DNA of 64,000 nucleotides from Limnanthes douglasii subsp. nivea (GCA_036936605.1 JAUPFV010000005.1:77202885-77266884); one strand, 5' to 3'. Positions 1-12,278 are shown, counted from the stretch's first letter. Notes: generated by a model from the letters alone, not told the origin. Numbers and translations are program-made.

Positions 1-689
1 TCTTGTGCTGTTGTTGGTATTATGACAACCTTGTGATTTGTTGTCTCCTCTGTTTGAATTCTTTTTGGTGATTAACAAAGTTAGACTAGAAATTTTAGGC
101 TAAACAAATAATCCAATCTACTTTCAAAACTTAGTAGGGAAGTTTCAAAATGAATTTATCTTTGAATTCCGTGTCTGTTAGATTCACAACTATAGGAGAA
201 ACTCATCAATGATTACAGTACAACATGCTAGTACCAAATTATGAGTAATGAATTTTTACTTAGCCAAGTACTCCTCCATAGTTTGTCCTCCCTCTCTAGT
301 TCTCTAAAATTCACTTCTAAAGGAAGTGACTCTGACTCTAATTTGTGAGCCAAATGGTCTTATTAAGGAATCCCAAAATCTCTTATTAGACTCTTATTCT
401 ACCAACTAAGTTGTTAAATGGAAGAGATGATGGTGAAAAACCATCCAAGTAAGAGTTGGTCTCTAAAGTACAACTCTTCATAAGGAGAATTATGAACAAG
501 TGTTCCAACATAATCAAAGATAACATATGAAGGACAAGGGATATCACCTGAGATATGACCAAACATACAATTACCTCTGATGATTGCGACAATCATGGTC
601 TTCAAGAGTAAGAAATTGGTCATGTCTAGCTTCATTATGCTACGCTTGTTCCCTATTTGAGAGATTTGTGATTTATTGTTCATATTCAT
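1..689 (-). pseudogene. Old Ty1/copia gag fragment (unit A)
   Basis: The start codon at 689 opens a gag-like reading frame. Its N-terminal part reads like the plant copia gag: a K-L-D-x-x-N-F-L-L-x-K block, a G-x-I-S-G-D-x-P-C-P block and an R-D-Q-L-L-L-G-W block. Further left, in another frame, comes a T-M-E-E-Y-L-A-K segment, also typical of the gag core, so the coding sequence is frameshifted. A tRNA-iMet primer site lies 67 bases upstream, as expected for a retroelement leader. The same gag at 21245-21971 continues left into integrase; here that part lies outside the window. It is non-functional: no full gag frame remains. Confidence 0.75.
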
Positions 690-755
690 GTCAAGTTAAA
701 AACAACCATAAGCAATTGTTTCGAAGCTCAGGAACAGAGAGGTGATGTTAGGTGT

Positions 756-767
756 GCTCTGATACCA
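756..767 (-). other. Primer binding site (initiator tRNA-Met), unit A copia
   Basis: On the minus strand this reads TGGTATCAGAGC, the classic plant copia primer site complementary to the 3' end of initiator tRNA-Met. It lies between the probable 5' LTR on the right and the gag start codon at 689. The copy in unit B is at 22038-22049. Confidence 0.85.
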
Positions 768-770
768 AGT

Positions 771-1202
771 TAGGAATCAAAGCAAAAATCATAGAAACTT
801 TTTTTATTGCACAAGTTGTATATCAACAGTTGAATTTGTTGTAACAAATTTAGTTATTAGTCACGTTGCTCAACCTTATATATACATAGCTTGTTGACAT
901 GGGATTTATTTAATAAACCATAGGCTTCAGTTGAAGACTTGCTTGACCCATAATCAATTACTAATGGCCAAATAGCTTTTTATAATAGATACACTTCACA
1001 TGTAACTCTTCTCTCTGCAACCCTGGATTAAGTCAAGTCGTTTTCGTTCTTCTTGTAAAACCTATATGTTATTTCTCCTTACTCTAGATTGCATCGACCT
1101 TAATCTTCATTATATATCCTTTTATCTTTATTTCTTAGCTTGACAACCTAGACACATTCCTAAAGTGTCGTAAACTGCTACAAGCTTACAACACTCGCTA
1201 CA
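771..1202 (-). repeat. Probable 5' LTR of the old copia element (unit A)
   Basis: The segment follows the primer site on the side where a minus-strand element keeps its 5' LTR. It contains TATATATAAG on the minus strand (875-884), a plausible LTR promoter. The outer end is set at a minus-strand TGTAGCGAG. No partner LTR was found to confirm either border, so the limits are approximate. It is nearly the same as 22052-22486. Confidence 0.45.
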
Positions 1203-2733
1203 AGATTATTTCATAGAGAATAAATAATTATATTATTATTTGTACATTTTTTCTACTAAATATATTTCAAACTATTCTCAAATCGTCTAAAACATTTTTA
1301 AAATATAAAAAATAATAGGAATACTAAATATTATACATATAACATAATAATGTGCACTTAACCGTATTTTATAAATAGTAAAAAAGAAATTTATTTTATT
1401 CTATGATAGACACCGCATATAATTTTCCCGTGTAACACGCATGCTAAGACTTGCAAACTTTCAAGTACTTTCCAATGGTATTGTTCCAACTTTTAAATCT
1501 CTAAGTTAATCATAATCATCAAATTAGTTATTTAGATCATTGTTTCTTGATTTACATCGTACATACAAAAGTGCTCATCGTTCTAATTTATTCTCTATGT
1601 ATAGACGAAGGTACCGCTGATTGCAATTTGTTTTTTTATATATATAAACATGCTTATATTAGTCTTTGGTTACCAATGACAAGATTAGTTTAAGATTTCC
1701 GAAACAAATCAAAAAACTATAGTAGCAAATTGATTAAATACTTATTTATAACGTTTATTAAAACCAATTAATAAAAATGTAAACAATAATATTTTATTTT
1801 ACTATAAATTATTTATTTTACTAAAGCCCCCGTTAAAATAATATTGACGCACCTACTTCTCGGAGCTTTAAGTATTAGTTAAGTTATGTTTTTAAGCTTT
1901 AATATTAGTTAATTTATGTTTTTATTTATTACGTTAATGAAAATCTTTATCTTTAATGGTTAAGATAGTCTTAAACCGCCTATATTGGTAACCATAATAA
2001 ATTACAATTGCTTTTTTTCCTTATTAATTTTGAGTAGTATATCTTTTTAATTATCTTTGCTTCTTTAATTATCTATTTTTTCAAGTTATATATTGATTTT
2101 TAAAAGTTAAATCAGTTTTCAAATAAATTGAAAATTCACTAAAGAGAGAAAAGGTTAACATATTTATATGTAAAAATGTGTATGCCATTTTTTAACAATA
2201 AACAAATAAAACATAAAAAAATTAAATTATTTTGTAAAAACATAATATATTTCGTATTCAGATTATAGGTTTGAATTTAAATCGAATTTAAAATATTATA
2301 ATATTAAATATATAATTGTGAATCAATAAGAAAAGCTAATTACAGTTCTAAAATAAGAGAGTAATTTTTCATAATTGAATAAAAACAGTCGAAAATCTTC
2401 ATTTTGATAAATAAAATTCATTGTCTCTTTATTTTTCTATGCACAAGGTAAGAAGATAAACCACATAAGGTGGTCACGAGACTAACTCCGCATTGATAAT
2501 CAATTTGAATAGAGAGTTGGATGTGTAAGTTTATTTTAAAATTATTTTCAAATAGTCCTTATTATGTATAAAACTCTACAAATGTGGTAACATAAAGACA
2601 AATATGGATACTAAATAATATGTATATAACATAAAAATGTCTACTCAATAATATTTTATAAAAAAGATAAAAAAAAATATTTATTTTATTCAATGATGGA
2701 CAATCCAAATCCAAAAAGAAAACATGAGATTGG
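1203..2733. other. A+T-rich spacer, no gene seen
   Basis: This is A+T-rich spacer between the probable copia LTR and the S1-family gene. Both strands are full of stops and no domain was recognised. It is duplicated at 22487-24017 with small indels, so it moved with the segmental duplication. The part near 2480-2700 is the 3' flank of the S1 gene. Confidence 0.6.
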
Positions 2734-3153
2734 TTATTGATCCCACTCATAACAATCGTGATAAGGCTCACAGATTTTCTTTTCAAATACCTCCCAGTGA
2801 CATTGTTGGCATCTTCTAAAATCTCGAGGATCATCATAAACATCGAACGAGTGATTTCCACCTTTCCAAATGAATCTACAAAAAAATAGGGTGTTATTCA
2901 AATAACTTGTGTAGAAACCAAAAGACCATTCACCGTCTTTCTCAAGTATATGAACGCCTAAATCATCGTCTCCTGATTTACAATGCACAGACAAAGCTTC
3001 TCCTGATTGTAACTTGTTCTTTATGTAAACATGATTTTTACCCTCTAACCATGTTTTGTTAGATATGACCCGATTACTTGCCACAACCAAAACATTATTC
3101 GCAAATAACATATGGAAAACAAAAGAAAGGATAAAAAATTCCAAAAGCTTCAT
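2734..3153 (-). CDS. Self-incompatibility S1-family (SPH) secreted protein
   Basis: This is a single-exon 139-residue protein. I chose the ATG at 3153 over one 16 codons upstream because it begins a good signal peptide: K-L-L-E-F-F followed by a hydrophobic stretch to about residue 26. The mature part has the plant self-incompatibility protein S1 pattern (Pfam Self-incomp_S1): V-H-C-K-S-x-D-D-D-L-G at 56-66, F-x-C-x-F-x-W at 90-96, F-D-V-Y at 103-106, and R-D-x-x-x-C-x-x-C-x-W at 110-120. Cysteines are at 58, 92, 115, 118, 128 and 134. N-glycosylation sequons are at N32, N86 and N100. Length fits the family (about 120-150). Family members are small secreted proteins; the founder is the stigmatic S determinant of Papaver, and most homologues have no known function. 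A TATA box lies 50 bases upstream. A dead duplicate is at 24018-24438. Expression cannot be judged. Confidence 0.85.
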   Translation of the reverse strand: MKLLEFFILSFVFHMLFANNVLVVASNRVISNKTWLEGKNHVYIKNKLQSGEALSVHCKSGDDDLGVHILEKDGEWSFGFYTSYLNNTLFFCRFIWKGGNHSFDVYDDPRDFRRCQQCHWEVFEKKICEPYHDCYEWDQ

Positions 3154-3201
3154 TTTTATGCTAGTACATAGAATGAATATAAGTTGCGGAGAAAATATCA
3201 A

Positions 3202-3209
3202 TATTTATA
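3202..3209 (-). promoter_or_regulatory. TATA box of the S1-family gene
   Basis: TATAAATA on the minus strand, about 50 bases upstream of the chosen start codon at 3153. This gives a short 5' leader and excludes the upstream in-frame ATG at 3201 as a likely start. Confidence 0.55.
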
Positions 3210-5055
3210 CTTAGAAAATATAATATTTATGGAAAATAATGGATTATATACAAAACAATAATATTTTGATCATTAAAAGATAGTTATTTTACCTAGTAAT
3301 CAAACAATATCCAGAAATAATATTAATTTTATTTTTTTCATATTAGTTTTTATTTTATTTTATACTCAATTTCGTTAATCAATAGTATGTAATCTTCGAT
3401 TCTATTTTAGCTCACAATTAACTAGATCACACTTGAGCGGGTATGATAAAATTTAGAGAAAAACTATTTCCCCAAGAGATCTATTATTTCCTATGAAATT
3501 TTATTCTTTTTTTATTTCCTCCATCAAGGAAAATCCAAATGTGTCGTTATAATGTTTTTGTTTTTTACAAAAAAATAACACCTAATTTCGAGGTTTGGTC
3601 TCAGAAGTAGGTGTTGTTTTTTTATAACATAATTCTAGTGGTTAATCTTGAAATTAATAGATTTTTTTTAAATAACACATAATTCCGAGATTGACTCCTG
3701 CAATTTCACGATTTTTTGAAGGTTTTTGAAAATTGGATTTTCATGTTTAATAAGTCTAAGACTGAAAATCGAGACTAATAGTCTTGTTAATGGTTTTGAT
3801 TACATTTTCATTAATTATTTTTTCTTTCATTAGCTTAATATTGTTTGATTTAGGTTTCAAACAATTGGTTTTGATTTTAGAAGTTTATGAATGTAGTTTG
3901 GATTGAATACGAAAAAAATTAGGTGTTTGTATGAAATAAAAGATGAAAAGAAGAGAATGTTAGAATATATATTGGGTTGAATAAATATATAATGCTAGTT
4001 TGTAGAAAATAAAGGTAGAATGACATAAAAACATAAAATTGAAGTTAAACGGCATGTGTTGAAAAAAAGTTTAAAAAAAATTCGGTGAAGCTATTTCCTC
4101 AATTAAAATTATTATTTTATTCATATATTTAGCCATTTTCGTTATTTCCTTTATTAAGGAAAATACGAGTTTACCTGACATAAATATAAAGTAAACACGA
4201 ACCTCCTTTTCCTTCATCCTCTTTGTCTTTATTTATTGTACCCGTATTAAATTCTTTTAATTTATTAACTCCATTAATTTTATCTACTTAAACATCATGA
4301 CTTTTAGATTATCTAAATTAGGAATAAGTCTATTAACATTTATTTGTTTCTATCCATAAGGTTTTAGCCATTAACACCAATGCTATCTATAATTAGACAT
4401 AGGTCTCTATTTTTCCTCCATTAAATAATTCTATCTCCTTAAAAATCATGACTTTTAACTATAACTCTACACCCTTTAACTTTTTGTTTATGGTAATTTT
4501 CAAAAGGTGCTCTTTCAAATAATTTAGTATTTGTAAAATTACTCTACCTCTATTATCTATTGTTTTTCTTTATTTATTAACAAAGATAATAAATATATAA
4601 AAATAATTGCAACTAATTTTGAGGGCATATCTCGAAATCACTTGTTTTAGAAAAGGAAACTAAATCCTAGGGATTCCAAGATTATCCATCAGAATTGTAT
4701 CTTTAAAATCGAGAGTTTTGATGTTTAACGAGTGTAAAACTTGAAAACAAATTAAATACTTTATTGGTGGTCTGGGTGATGTTCTCGTTCTTTGTTTTCT
4801 TTTTTCTATTAAATTTAAAAAGTTCAAAATATTTTGTTAGAACTTTTTGTGTTTTCTTATTTGTTTTAGATTTAATTTTAGAATATTTTTAGAATATGCT
4901 GGGAAAAATATCAATAAATTATTTGTTTGTAAAAAATATGAGTAAAAAGAAAGGGGCACAAACATAGAAGCTAGAAGTTAAAGGAAGGATAAAAAGATAA
5001 AAGCACGTGTAGATTTTTTTAAAGAAAACTTTAGATTGAAGAAATAATTTTGAAA
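3210..5055. other. A+T-rich spacer shared in pieces with units x2 and B
   Basis: No coding region was recognised. The part to 3290 is shared with 24439-24577. Parts of 3775-4100 recur at 19137-19320, and 4270-5003 recurs at 32165-32895. A sequence near 3517-3545 (ATTTCCTCCATCAAGGAAAA) is repeated in diverged form near 4143-4172, so the block may itself be an old element. No terminal repeats could be defined. Confidence 0.5.
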
Positions 5056-5063
5056 TTTAATAG

Positions 5064-6370
5064 TAGGGGTGAGATTTGGTCGGTTCGGTCGGTTTTTTTT
5101 ATAAATTTTTAAACCGAACCGAAATAATTCGGTTTGTATATTATTAAACCGATTTAGTAATAAAAAAATCGGTTTTTTTTGGTTTCGGTTTTTCAGTTTC
5201 GGTCGGTTTTTCGGTTTTAATAGAGGTGCGGTTCGATCCGTTCGGTCGGTGCGCTTCGGTGCGGTTCGGTGCAGTTCAGTGCGGTTTGGTCGGTTTAGTT
5301 CGGTTCGGTCGGTGCGGTTCGATCCAGTTTTTTTCGAATTATTTTTTAGTTGAATAATTTAAAAAGAAAATTGCAAAAAAATTTATAATGTTAACTAATT
5401 ATTAATTTTTTATATTTATAATAATCAATTTATAGTTATAATTTTAATATAATAAATACTATAATAATATTGCTATTTAAGTGTAACAAATAAAAAAATA
5501 TATGGCATAAAGAAATACAAATAAAAAGTAAACGGACTTAGAACCATGGGGAAGTTAATTAATGAAAGAAGTTAAATAATGAACACGACTTAGAACCATG
5601 GAGAAGTTAAATAATGAAAGAAGTTAAATAATGAAAGTCACCCAGGGGGAAGTTAAATAATGAAAGTTATACAGAACACTAATAATCTGCCATATGGAAA
5701 CAATCTTTAAAGTTACAAACACAGTGGAAATTGATTGGAGATAAATACAATAAGGCATCTCTAACATTGTAGTAATGCGCTCAACACATCCATATACTAT
5801 ACAATGTTTAAAATTTTAAGGTGTACTGAATATTACAAGAACATTCATTAAAAAGAATTTTATCAACCGGAAGAGGAACTTCCTTTTTAGGACGACGCGA
5901 CCTGTTCGCAGGCATTCGCAGCCGCGAAAGCATCACCTAACACTAACTCCCGCGAAAGCATCACCCAACACTAACTCATGCCTACCTATTAAAGTTACAA
6001 GAAAGTATTTATGTGAATTTCCAGTAGCACGAGCAACTTATAAGGATAAGACTGCCGTTAGAAACGAAATTGATTTTAGATCCTAAGTCCTAAGATACAT
6101 AAATGCCACAAGTACTTTAAATATTAAAGTAGGACCACTAGGACAAAGGATTAATTAGTGGTAGAAGTGGTATAAAACTATATATAACTTTGGTCGGTTT
6201 CGGTTATATTTGGTTCCCCTTTCCGAAAAACCGAAAACCGACCGAATTTATTTCAGTTTGAAATTTTAAAACCGAAACCGAATATTATTATTTTTAGACC
6301 GACCAAACCGACAAATTTCGGTTTGGTTTGGTCGGTCGGTTCGGTTTTTTTCGGTTTTTGCTCACCCCTA
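5064..6370. mobile_element. Non-autonomous hAT-type element (MITE-like)
   Basis: The termini are inverted repeats: TAGGGGTGAG at the left and CTCACCCCTA at the right. Both continue inward into many GGTTCGGT / ACCGAACC motifs (5080-5340 and 6190-6360), a subterminal structure common in plant hAT elements. An exact 8-bp target duplication TTTAATAG lies at 5056-5063 and 6371-6378; 8 bp is the hAT hallmark. The 1.3-kb interior has no transposase frame, so mobility would need a transposase supplied elsewhere. A paralogous empty site is visible near 19355-19370, where the flanking sequences run together with one TTTAATAG. Superfamily assignment rests on termini and TSD only. Confidence 0.85.
5532..5668. 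repeat. Short tandem repeats inside the hAT element
   Basis: The motif GAAGTTAAATAATGAAAG and its variants recur about five times, and GACTTAGAACCATGG occurs twice about 50 bases apart. This is a local imperfect tandem array in the interior of the non-autonomous hAT element. Confidence 0.6.
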
Positions 6371-6599
6371 TTTAATAGTAATAATTAGTTCATATATACA
6401 TAATATAATTTTATTCAGTTAACCTTAAAATTTGTAAAAAATGTCTAAACACAAAACTCTGTATAAATATTAATATTATTATATACAATATTCTTAGTAA
6501 AATCATATAAAATATGAAAAATAAAGATGTCAATGAATTGACCAAAGAATTCACACAATTATATTTAAAATAATTTTGGATAATATGAATAATGTAATA

Positions 6600-7549
6600 T
6601 TTAATTTTTCTTGCATAATAAAGGTTAGTGACAGGTAGGGAGTCTCGCATATAAGGTGTTATAATTGAGTAAGTAGGAAAATCATGATCAATATGAAGTT
6701 TGAGGAAGTTAGGTGTGAAATATTACCAAAAATCCGTGGTAAATTGAGGAGAAAGTAAAGGTTGTGTCTAAGTATATGGACTTACTAAAGGCTAGTGAGT
6801 AACATGTGTTTGTATCTATAATGCTTGACAAATATTTGGACACCAGAATGTGAAGATGTACTTGGAAAGATACTAAGATAAGATCGAATAAGTTATGTCA
6901 CTAGTAGTGTTAGGCAAACTGTATTTAATTTAATCACTACCCATAAAATCAAGAGTAGGAAAGCTAACAAACCAACTTAAACTTAGACTAGACACACAGG
7001 ACTGGTCTTAAGTAGGTTTTATGAATTGTTCGACAAAAGGAAACTCTAGCCCATTAAACACCACATGTCTAGAAATATAAACATTGCTAGATGATGTTTA
7101 ACACTTATAGCCTTTCTGAATAAACCTAAGAGTACACATTTAATGGAATGATACTCGAACTTGTGTTTTTAAAATAAACTTAAGCATGATATTAAACAAA
7201 CCAATTAGCTTTCAAGAGAAGTAATTAGGTTTCTTCGAATAAAGTTTTGCATATGGGGATTTGTACTATAGTATAACAGTATATAGCATATTGATAAGAT
7301 ATATTGCAGTAAAAATTGCATCAAACCAAAAATAAATTGGTAGTTTATACTGAGCTAAGAGTGTAAGGCGATTATTAACGATATGTCAATATTTTATCTC
7401 TGCCCAAGGGCAGAAAAATAAAGAAAAGAAGGCCTTAGTTGTATATGAGTCAGGGTGGTGTTTGATACAAATGTCTAGTATTCACCACCACCTTCAATCT
7501 GGAATACCTTGATCTATCTTTCAAAATTAGTCTAAACCTTTCCTTGAAA
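6600..7549 (-). pseudogene. Old copia pol remnant, right part at 12946-13410
   Basis: On the minus strand there are traces of the copia region after the integrase core, including I-S-R-H-V-V-F and the following linker (about 6990-7100). The sequence parallels 19600-20535, where the same region is better preserved. The remnant is interrupted at 7549 by the younger copia element and resumes at 12941. Many stops and frameshifts; not functional. Confidence 0.6.
7545..7549. repeat. Target site duplication TGAAA (left)
   Basis: Identical to 12941-12945 on the other side of the copia element. In the paralogue near 20535 the uninterrupted sequence TTTGAAATTG is seen, which confirms the target. Confidence 0.9.
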
Positions 7550-8200
7550 TGTTGGGCTCTTCCTATGTGGGAGTCCAATTATCATATGGGCTAAGCCCAA
7601 TTTGGATAACACATATGATTTTGGTTTATGTATAAATATATATTTATACAGTGTCTTTCGGAGATGAGCATCATATTCTATAGTGCTGTTGTTGAGAGAA
7701 AAAGGTGATTCGAGGCGGAACTTTGTGCTTTCAATCGGACTATCTCCGGTTGTACGATCGGCTTCAATTTTGGTGAGAAGGCTCGTCTACGTGTCCTCTA
7801 CAATATGTCCAGAGGGTTTTTGATTTGGAGTCATCTAAGTGTGTTTTTCGATCATCTTCTTCTAACTGCGTTTTGAGGATATTTCAGTGAGTTTTCTGAT
7901 TTCGGTTTATTATCTTGTATATTGTGGTTGTGTATGAAGTTGTCATACTTCTTGTGGCGTATGCTATAGTTTTATCTAGAGAATAGTTTTGTAACCCATC
8001 TTCTGATAGTGAATATTTGGTTGGACTCCGAAATCAGTCCCGTGGTTTTTACTTCCTACACTGGGAAGGTTTTCCACGTAAAAAGTGTTCTGTGTTGTTT
8101 GCGTTTATTTTATTCACACTTGATATTTTGTTTGGGATCGTTATCTCTATCATACTTGATACAAGAAGGAAGATTTCGTTTGTGCTTCTATTTCTTGTCA
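7550..8200 (+). repeat. 5' LTR of the copia element
   Basis: Starts TGTTGGGCTC and ends TTTCTTGTCA. It matches 12291-12940 with about 30 differences. It contains TATAAATATA at 7631. Confidence 0.95.
7631..7640 (+). promoter_or_regulatory. TATA box in the copia 5' LTR
   Basis: TATAAATATA, the likely core promoter for the genomic RNA of the element. It is conserved at the same place in the 3' LTR (12371-12380). Confidence 0.65.
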
Positions 8201-8203
8201 AAG

Positions 8204-8215
8204 TGGTATCAGAGC
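8204..8215 (+). other. Primer binding site (initiator tRNA-Met)
   Basis: TGGTATCAGAGC lies three bases after the 5' LTR end. It is the standard primer site for minus-strand DNA synthesis in plant copia elements. Confidence 0.95.
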
Positions 8216-8245
8216 GAGTGGTTGTGTACTTGTCTTGTATCAAAT

Positions 8246-11200
8246 ATGGACGTGAATACAAGCAGAATGGTGACGATGAATGGTTCGAATTATCATATAT
8301 GGAAATCAAAAATGGAAGATCTTCTTTATGTTAAAAGTTTTCATTTACCAGTGTTCGGTGATGAAAAACCTAAAGATAAGTCTGATGCAGAATGGATTAT
8401 TATTCATCGACAGGTTTGTGGCTTTATTCGGCAATGGGTTGATGATAATGTGTTGAATCATGTTGTAGACAAAACAGATGCAAGGAAATTGTGGACTAAA
8501 CTTGAGGAGTTATATGCTCGGAAGACAGGAAACAGTAAGTTACTTTTGTTCAAACAGTTGATGTATTTAAGGTATCAAGATGGATCACCTCTTACAGATC
8601 ACTTGAATACCTTTCAAGGCTTGATTAATCAGTTGGGTGATATGGGTATCAAATTTGATGACGAGGTTTTGGCATTATGGTTGCTTGGTTCGCTGCCAGA
8701 CTCATGGGATACTTTCAGAATGTCTCTTTCTAATTCAGCTCCTGAAGGTAATATCTCAATGGCATTAGCTAAAATTAGTGTGTTGAATGAAGATATGAGA
8801 AGAAAAACAGTTGGCTTCTCTTCACATTCAGAAACTCTAGTCGTTGAGTAACGTGGTAGAAATGAAAATCGCGGTTGGAAAACTAGAGGTAAAAGTAGAA
8901 GCAAGAGTCGGAACAAGTCTAATAAATTTGCAGATTGGGAGTGCTACTACTGTCATGAGATCGGGCACGCTAAGAAATTTTGTCCTAAGTTGAGAAAAAA
9001 GAATAATTTTGGGAAATCCAACAATGGTAAAGAAGAAAAGAACAAGGAGAAAAATTATGATGAAAGTGGTGACGAGAAACATGTAGCTGTAGTTTCAGAG
9101 AGCTACTTCGTTGTTATTGATGATGCTGTTGTGAATTCTGTGTCTAATGAAAATGGTTGGGTAGTTGACAGTGGTGGTACAATTCATGCCACTTCTCGTA
9201 GAGAATTTTTCTCTTCTTACACCTCTGGTGACTTTGGTTCTGCAAAGATGGGAAATAATGATTTGTCTAAAGTGGTTGGTATTGGTGATGTTTATCTAGA
9301 AAGAAGCATGGGTGCAGGATTGATTTTGAAGGGTGTTAAACATATACCCGATCTTCGATTGAATTTGATCTCTACAGAGAAGCTATATGATGAAGGCTAT
9401 TGCAGTATTTTTGCGAATGGGCAGTGGAAACTTACTAAGGGCTCGTTGGTTGTGGCAAGAGGACAAAAATATTCAGCCCTCTACATCATGTCTGCAAGGG
9501 TGTCTGCTGAGAAAATCAATGTTGTTAATGATGAAGCAATGGTTGATTTGTAGTATAAAAGACTCAGTCACATTAGCAAAAAAGGATTAGATATTCTGAG
9601 GAAGAAACAATATATTCAAGGGATACACAAAGCTCATTTAAAGAAATGCGTACATTGTTTGGCTGGAAAGTAGAATAGAGTATCTTTCAAGAGCTCGGCT
9701 CCTTCAAGAAAACCAAGTTTGCTTGACTTGGTACATACTGATGTTTGTGGTCCTTTCAAAACGAGAACACTTAGTGATTGTCTCTAATTTGTTACCTTTG
9801 TTGATGATCATTCCAGGAAAGTTTGGGCTTACACTTTGAAAACAAAAGATCAAGTGTTAGATGTCTTTAAGCAGTTTCAGGCTTCAGTTGAGAGACAGAG
9901 TGGGAAACAACTGAAGTGTGTTAGAAGTGATAATGGGGGAGAATATATTGGTCCTTTTGATGATTATTGTAGACAGCAAGGTATTCGGCATCAAAAGACA
10001 CCTCCCAAGACCCCTCAGTTGAATGGCGTAGCGGAGAGACTAAACCGAATATTAATTGAAAAGGTAAGATGTCTTCTTTCACAATCACAACTCTCTAAAT
10101 ACTTTTGGGGTGAAGCTTTAAATACAGTGGTACATGTCTTGAATCTTAGTCCTTCTGTACCTTTAGATGGAGATATCCCAAATAGAGTTTGGATGGGTAA
10201 AGATGTTTCTTATGATCATTTGTGTGTCTTTGGGTGCAAAGCTTATGTACATATTCCTAAAGATGAGAGATCTGAACTCAATTCAAAGACAAGACAGTGT
10301 GTATTCATTGGTTATGGTCTTGATGAGTTCGGCTACAGATTTCATGATCCAATTAATAAGAAGCTTATTAGGAGCAGAGATGCCGTGTTTATGGAAGATC
10401 AGATAGTTCATGATATTGATAAGAGTCAAAATTTAGCGCCTATGTCAGAGAATGACTTAGTAGAATTGGGGCATATTCCGCTTGCACATACTCCTACATA
10501 AGTTGAAGAAAATTCAGATGGTGACTCATCTGCCTCAAGAGGTTCACATATTGTTGATACTGGTGATCATGATAATGATTTCATGCATGAACAAGAGAAT
10601 GAAGAAGATGTTGAACAACTTAAAGTTCCAACGTGGAGATCTACTAGAGATAGACAACCCTCTACAAGATATCCTTATGATGAATATATTTTGTTAACCG
10701 ATGCAGGAGAGCCTGAGTGTTATGATGAGGCTATTAGTGGTGTATGTAAAAATCAATGGATTGAAGCGATGAGTGAAGAGATGCAATCACTTCATGAGAA
10801 TCATACATTTGAGTTAGTGAAGATACCTGAAGGGAGAAAAGCCTTGAGTAACAAGTGGGTGTATAGGTTGAAGCAAGATTATAGTTCTCTGCAACCTCGG
10901 TACAAAGCAAGATTGGTAGTCAAAGGCTTTGGTCAGAAAAAAGGTATTGGTTTTGATGAAATATTTTCTCCAGTTGTAAAAATGTCTTCTATTCGTGTGG
11001 TTCTAGGCATTTCAGCGAGTTTAGACTTGGAAATTGAGCAAATGGATGTAAAAACAGCATTCTTGCATGGTGACTTGGAAGAAGAGATTTTTATGAAACA
11101 GCCTGAAGGTTTTGTGATTGAAGGAAAAGAAGATTATGTATGCAGACTGAAAAAGAGTCTATATGGTTTGAAGCAAGCTCTGAGGCAGTGGTATAAGAAG

Positions 11201-12274
11201 TTCATGTCAGTTATGGGGGAGCAGGACTACAAGAAGACTTCTTCTGATAATTGTGTATTTGTGAAGAAATTTTCCGATACCGATTTTATTGTTCTCTTAC
11301 TTTACGTGGATGACATGCTTATTGTTGGGAAGAATACTTCGCGGATTGATTCTTTGAAGAAACAGTTAAGTAAGTCTTTTGCAATGAAAGATTTAGGTCC
11401 AGCAAAGCAGATTCTCTGCATTCGAATTACTAGAGACAGAGACTTGAAGAAGTTGTTCTTACCACAAGAAAAATATATTAAGAAAATTCTTCAGAAGTTT
11501 AATATGGACAAAGCTAAAGTGGTTAGCTCACCACTTTCCGGTCACTTCAAGTTAAGCAAGAAACAATGTCCTTCAACTAATGAAGAAAAGAGGGACATGG
11601 CTAATATTCCATATGCATCTCCAGTTGGAAGTCTCATGTATGCCATGGTATGTACTCGTCCTGACTTAGCTCATAGTGTTTGTGTTGTGAGCAGATTTTT
11701 GTCGAACCCAGGTAGAGAGCATTGGGAAGCCGTGAAATGGATTATGAGGTATCTGCGAGGAACCTCTAATTTGAAGCTCAGTTTTGGGATGAATAAACTT
11801 GAGTTGTTGGCTTATTCTGATTCAGACGTTTCTGGAGATGTTGATACTCGCAAGTCTACTTCTGGATATTTGATTAACTTTTGTGGTGGCGCTGTTTCAT
11901 GGAAATCAAGACTACAAAAGTGTGTTGCCCTTTCAACAACAGAAGCTGAATTTATTGCAGTTATAGAAGCGAGTAAAGAGCTACTATGGATGAAGAAGTT
12001 CTTGAAAGAATTTGGATTTGAGCAGCACAGGTATGTACTGTTATGTGATAATCAAAGTGCTATTTATCTCGTGAAGAACTCGTCATTTCACTTAAAGTCG
12101 AAACACATTGATGTGAGATATCATTGGATTCGAGATATTCTTGATGCTAAACTAATGGAGGTTGATAAAGTTCATACAGATGATAATGGGTCTGACATGA
12201 TGACAAAGGCTTTGCCTAGGGGAAAGCTTGAACATTTTAGATTGATCGCCGGGATGGCGAATCCTCCCACATAG
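8246..12274 (+). pseudogene. Copia gag-pol polyprotein with five stop codons
   Basis: This is one continuous frame of 1,342 codons with no frameshift but internal stops at 8849, 9551, 9671, 9785 and 10499. The start at 8246 is the first ATG after the PBS. Gag is at about 8246-8990, with a C-x2-C-x4-H-x4-C zinc knuckle (cysteines at 8942, 8951, 8981). Protease has D-S-G at 9167. The GAG-pre-integrase block is around 9551-9670. Integrase has D, D and E codons at 9740, 9929 and 10034; the second spacing is one residue shorter than in Tnt1-type integrases, and the usual H-N-G reads L-N-G. RT has Y-V-D-D at 11303-11314. RNase H ends with D-N-Q-S-A-I and K-H-I-D. The last stop is at 12274, just before the purine tract. 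Domains are otherwise well kept; the stops look recent. No protein can be made in full. Confidence 0.95.
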
Positions 12275-12278
12275 TCGT

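Noticed and set aside
2562..2861. Minus-strand 99-codon frame overlapping the S1 gene
   Set aside because: Out-of-phase reading through the S1 3' end and A+T-rich flank. The S1 frame explains the conservation.
3440..4170. Possible transposable element with ATTTCC...AAGGAAAA ends
   Set aside because: The ends are direct, weakly similar repeats, not convincing LTRs or inverted repeats, and no target duplication was found.
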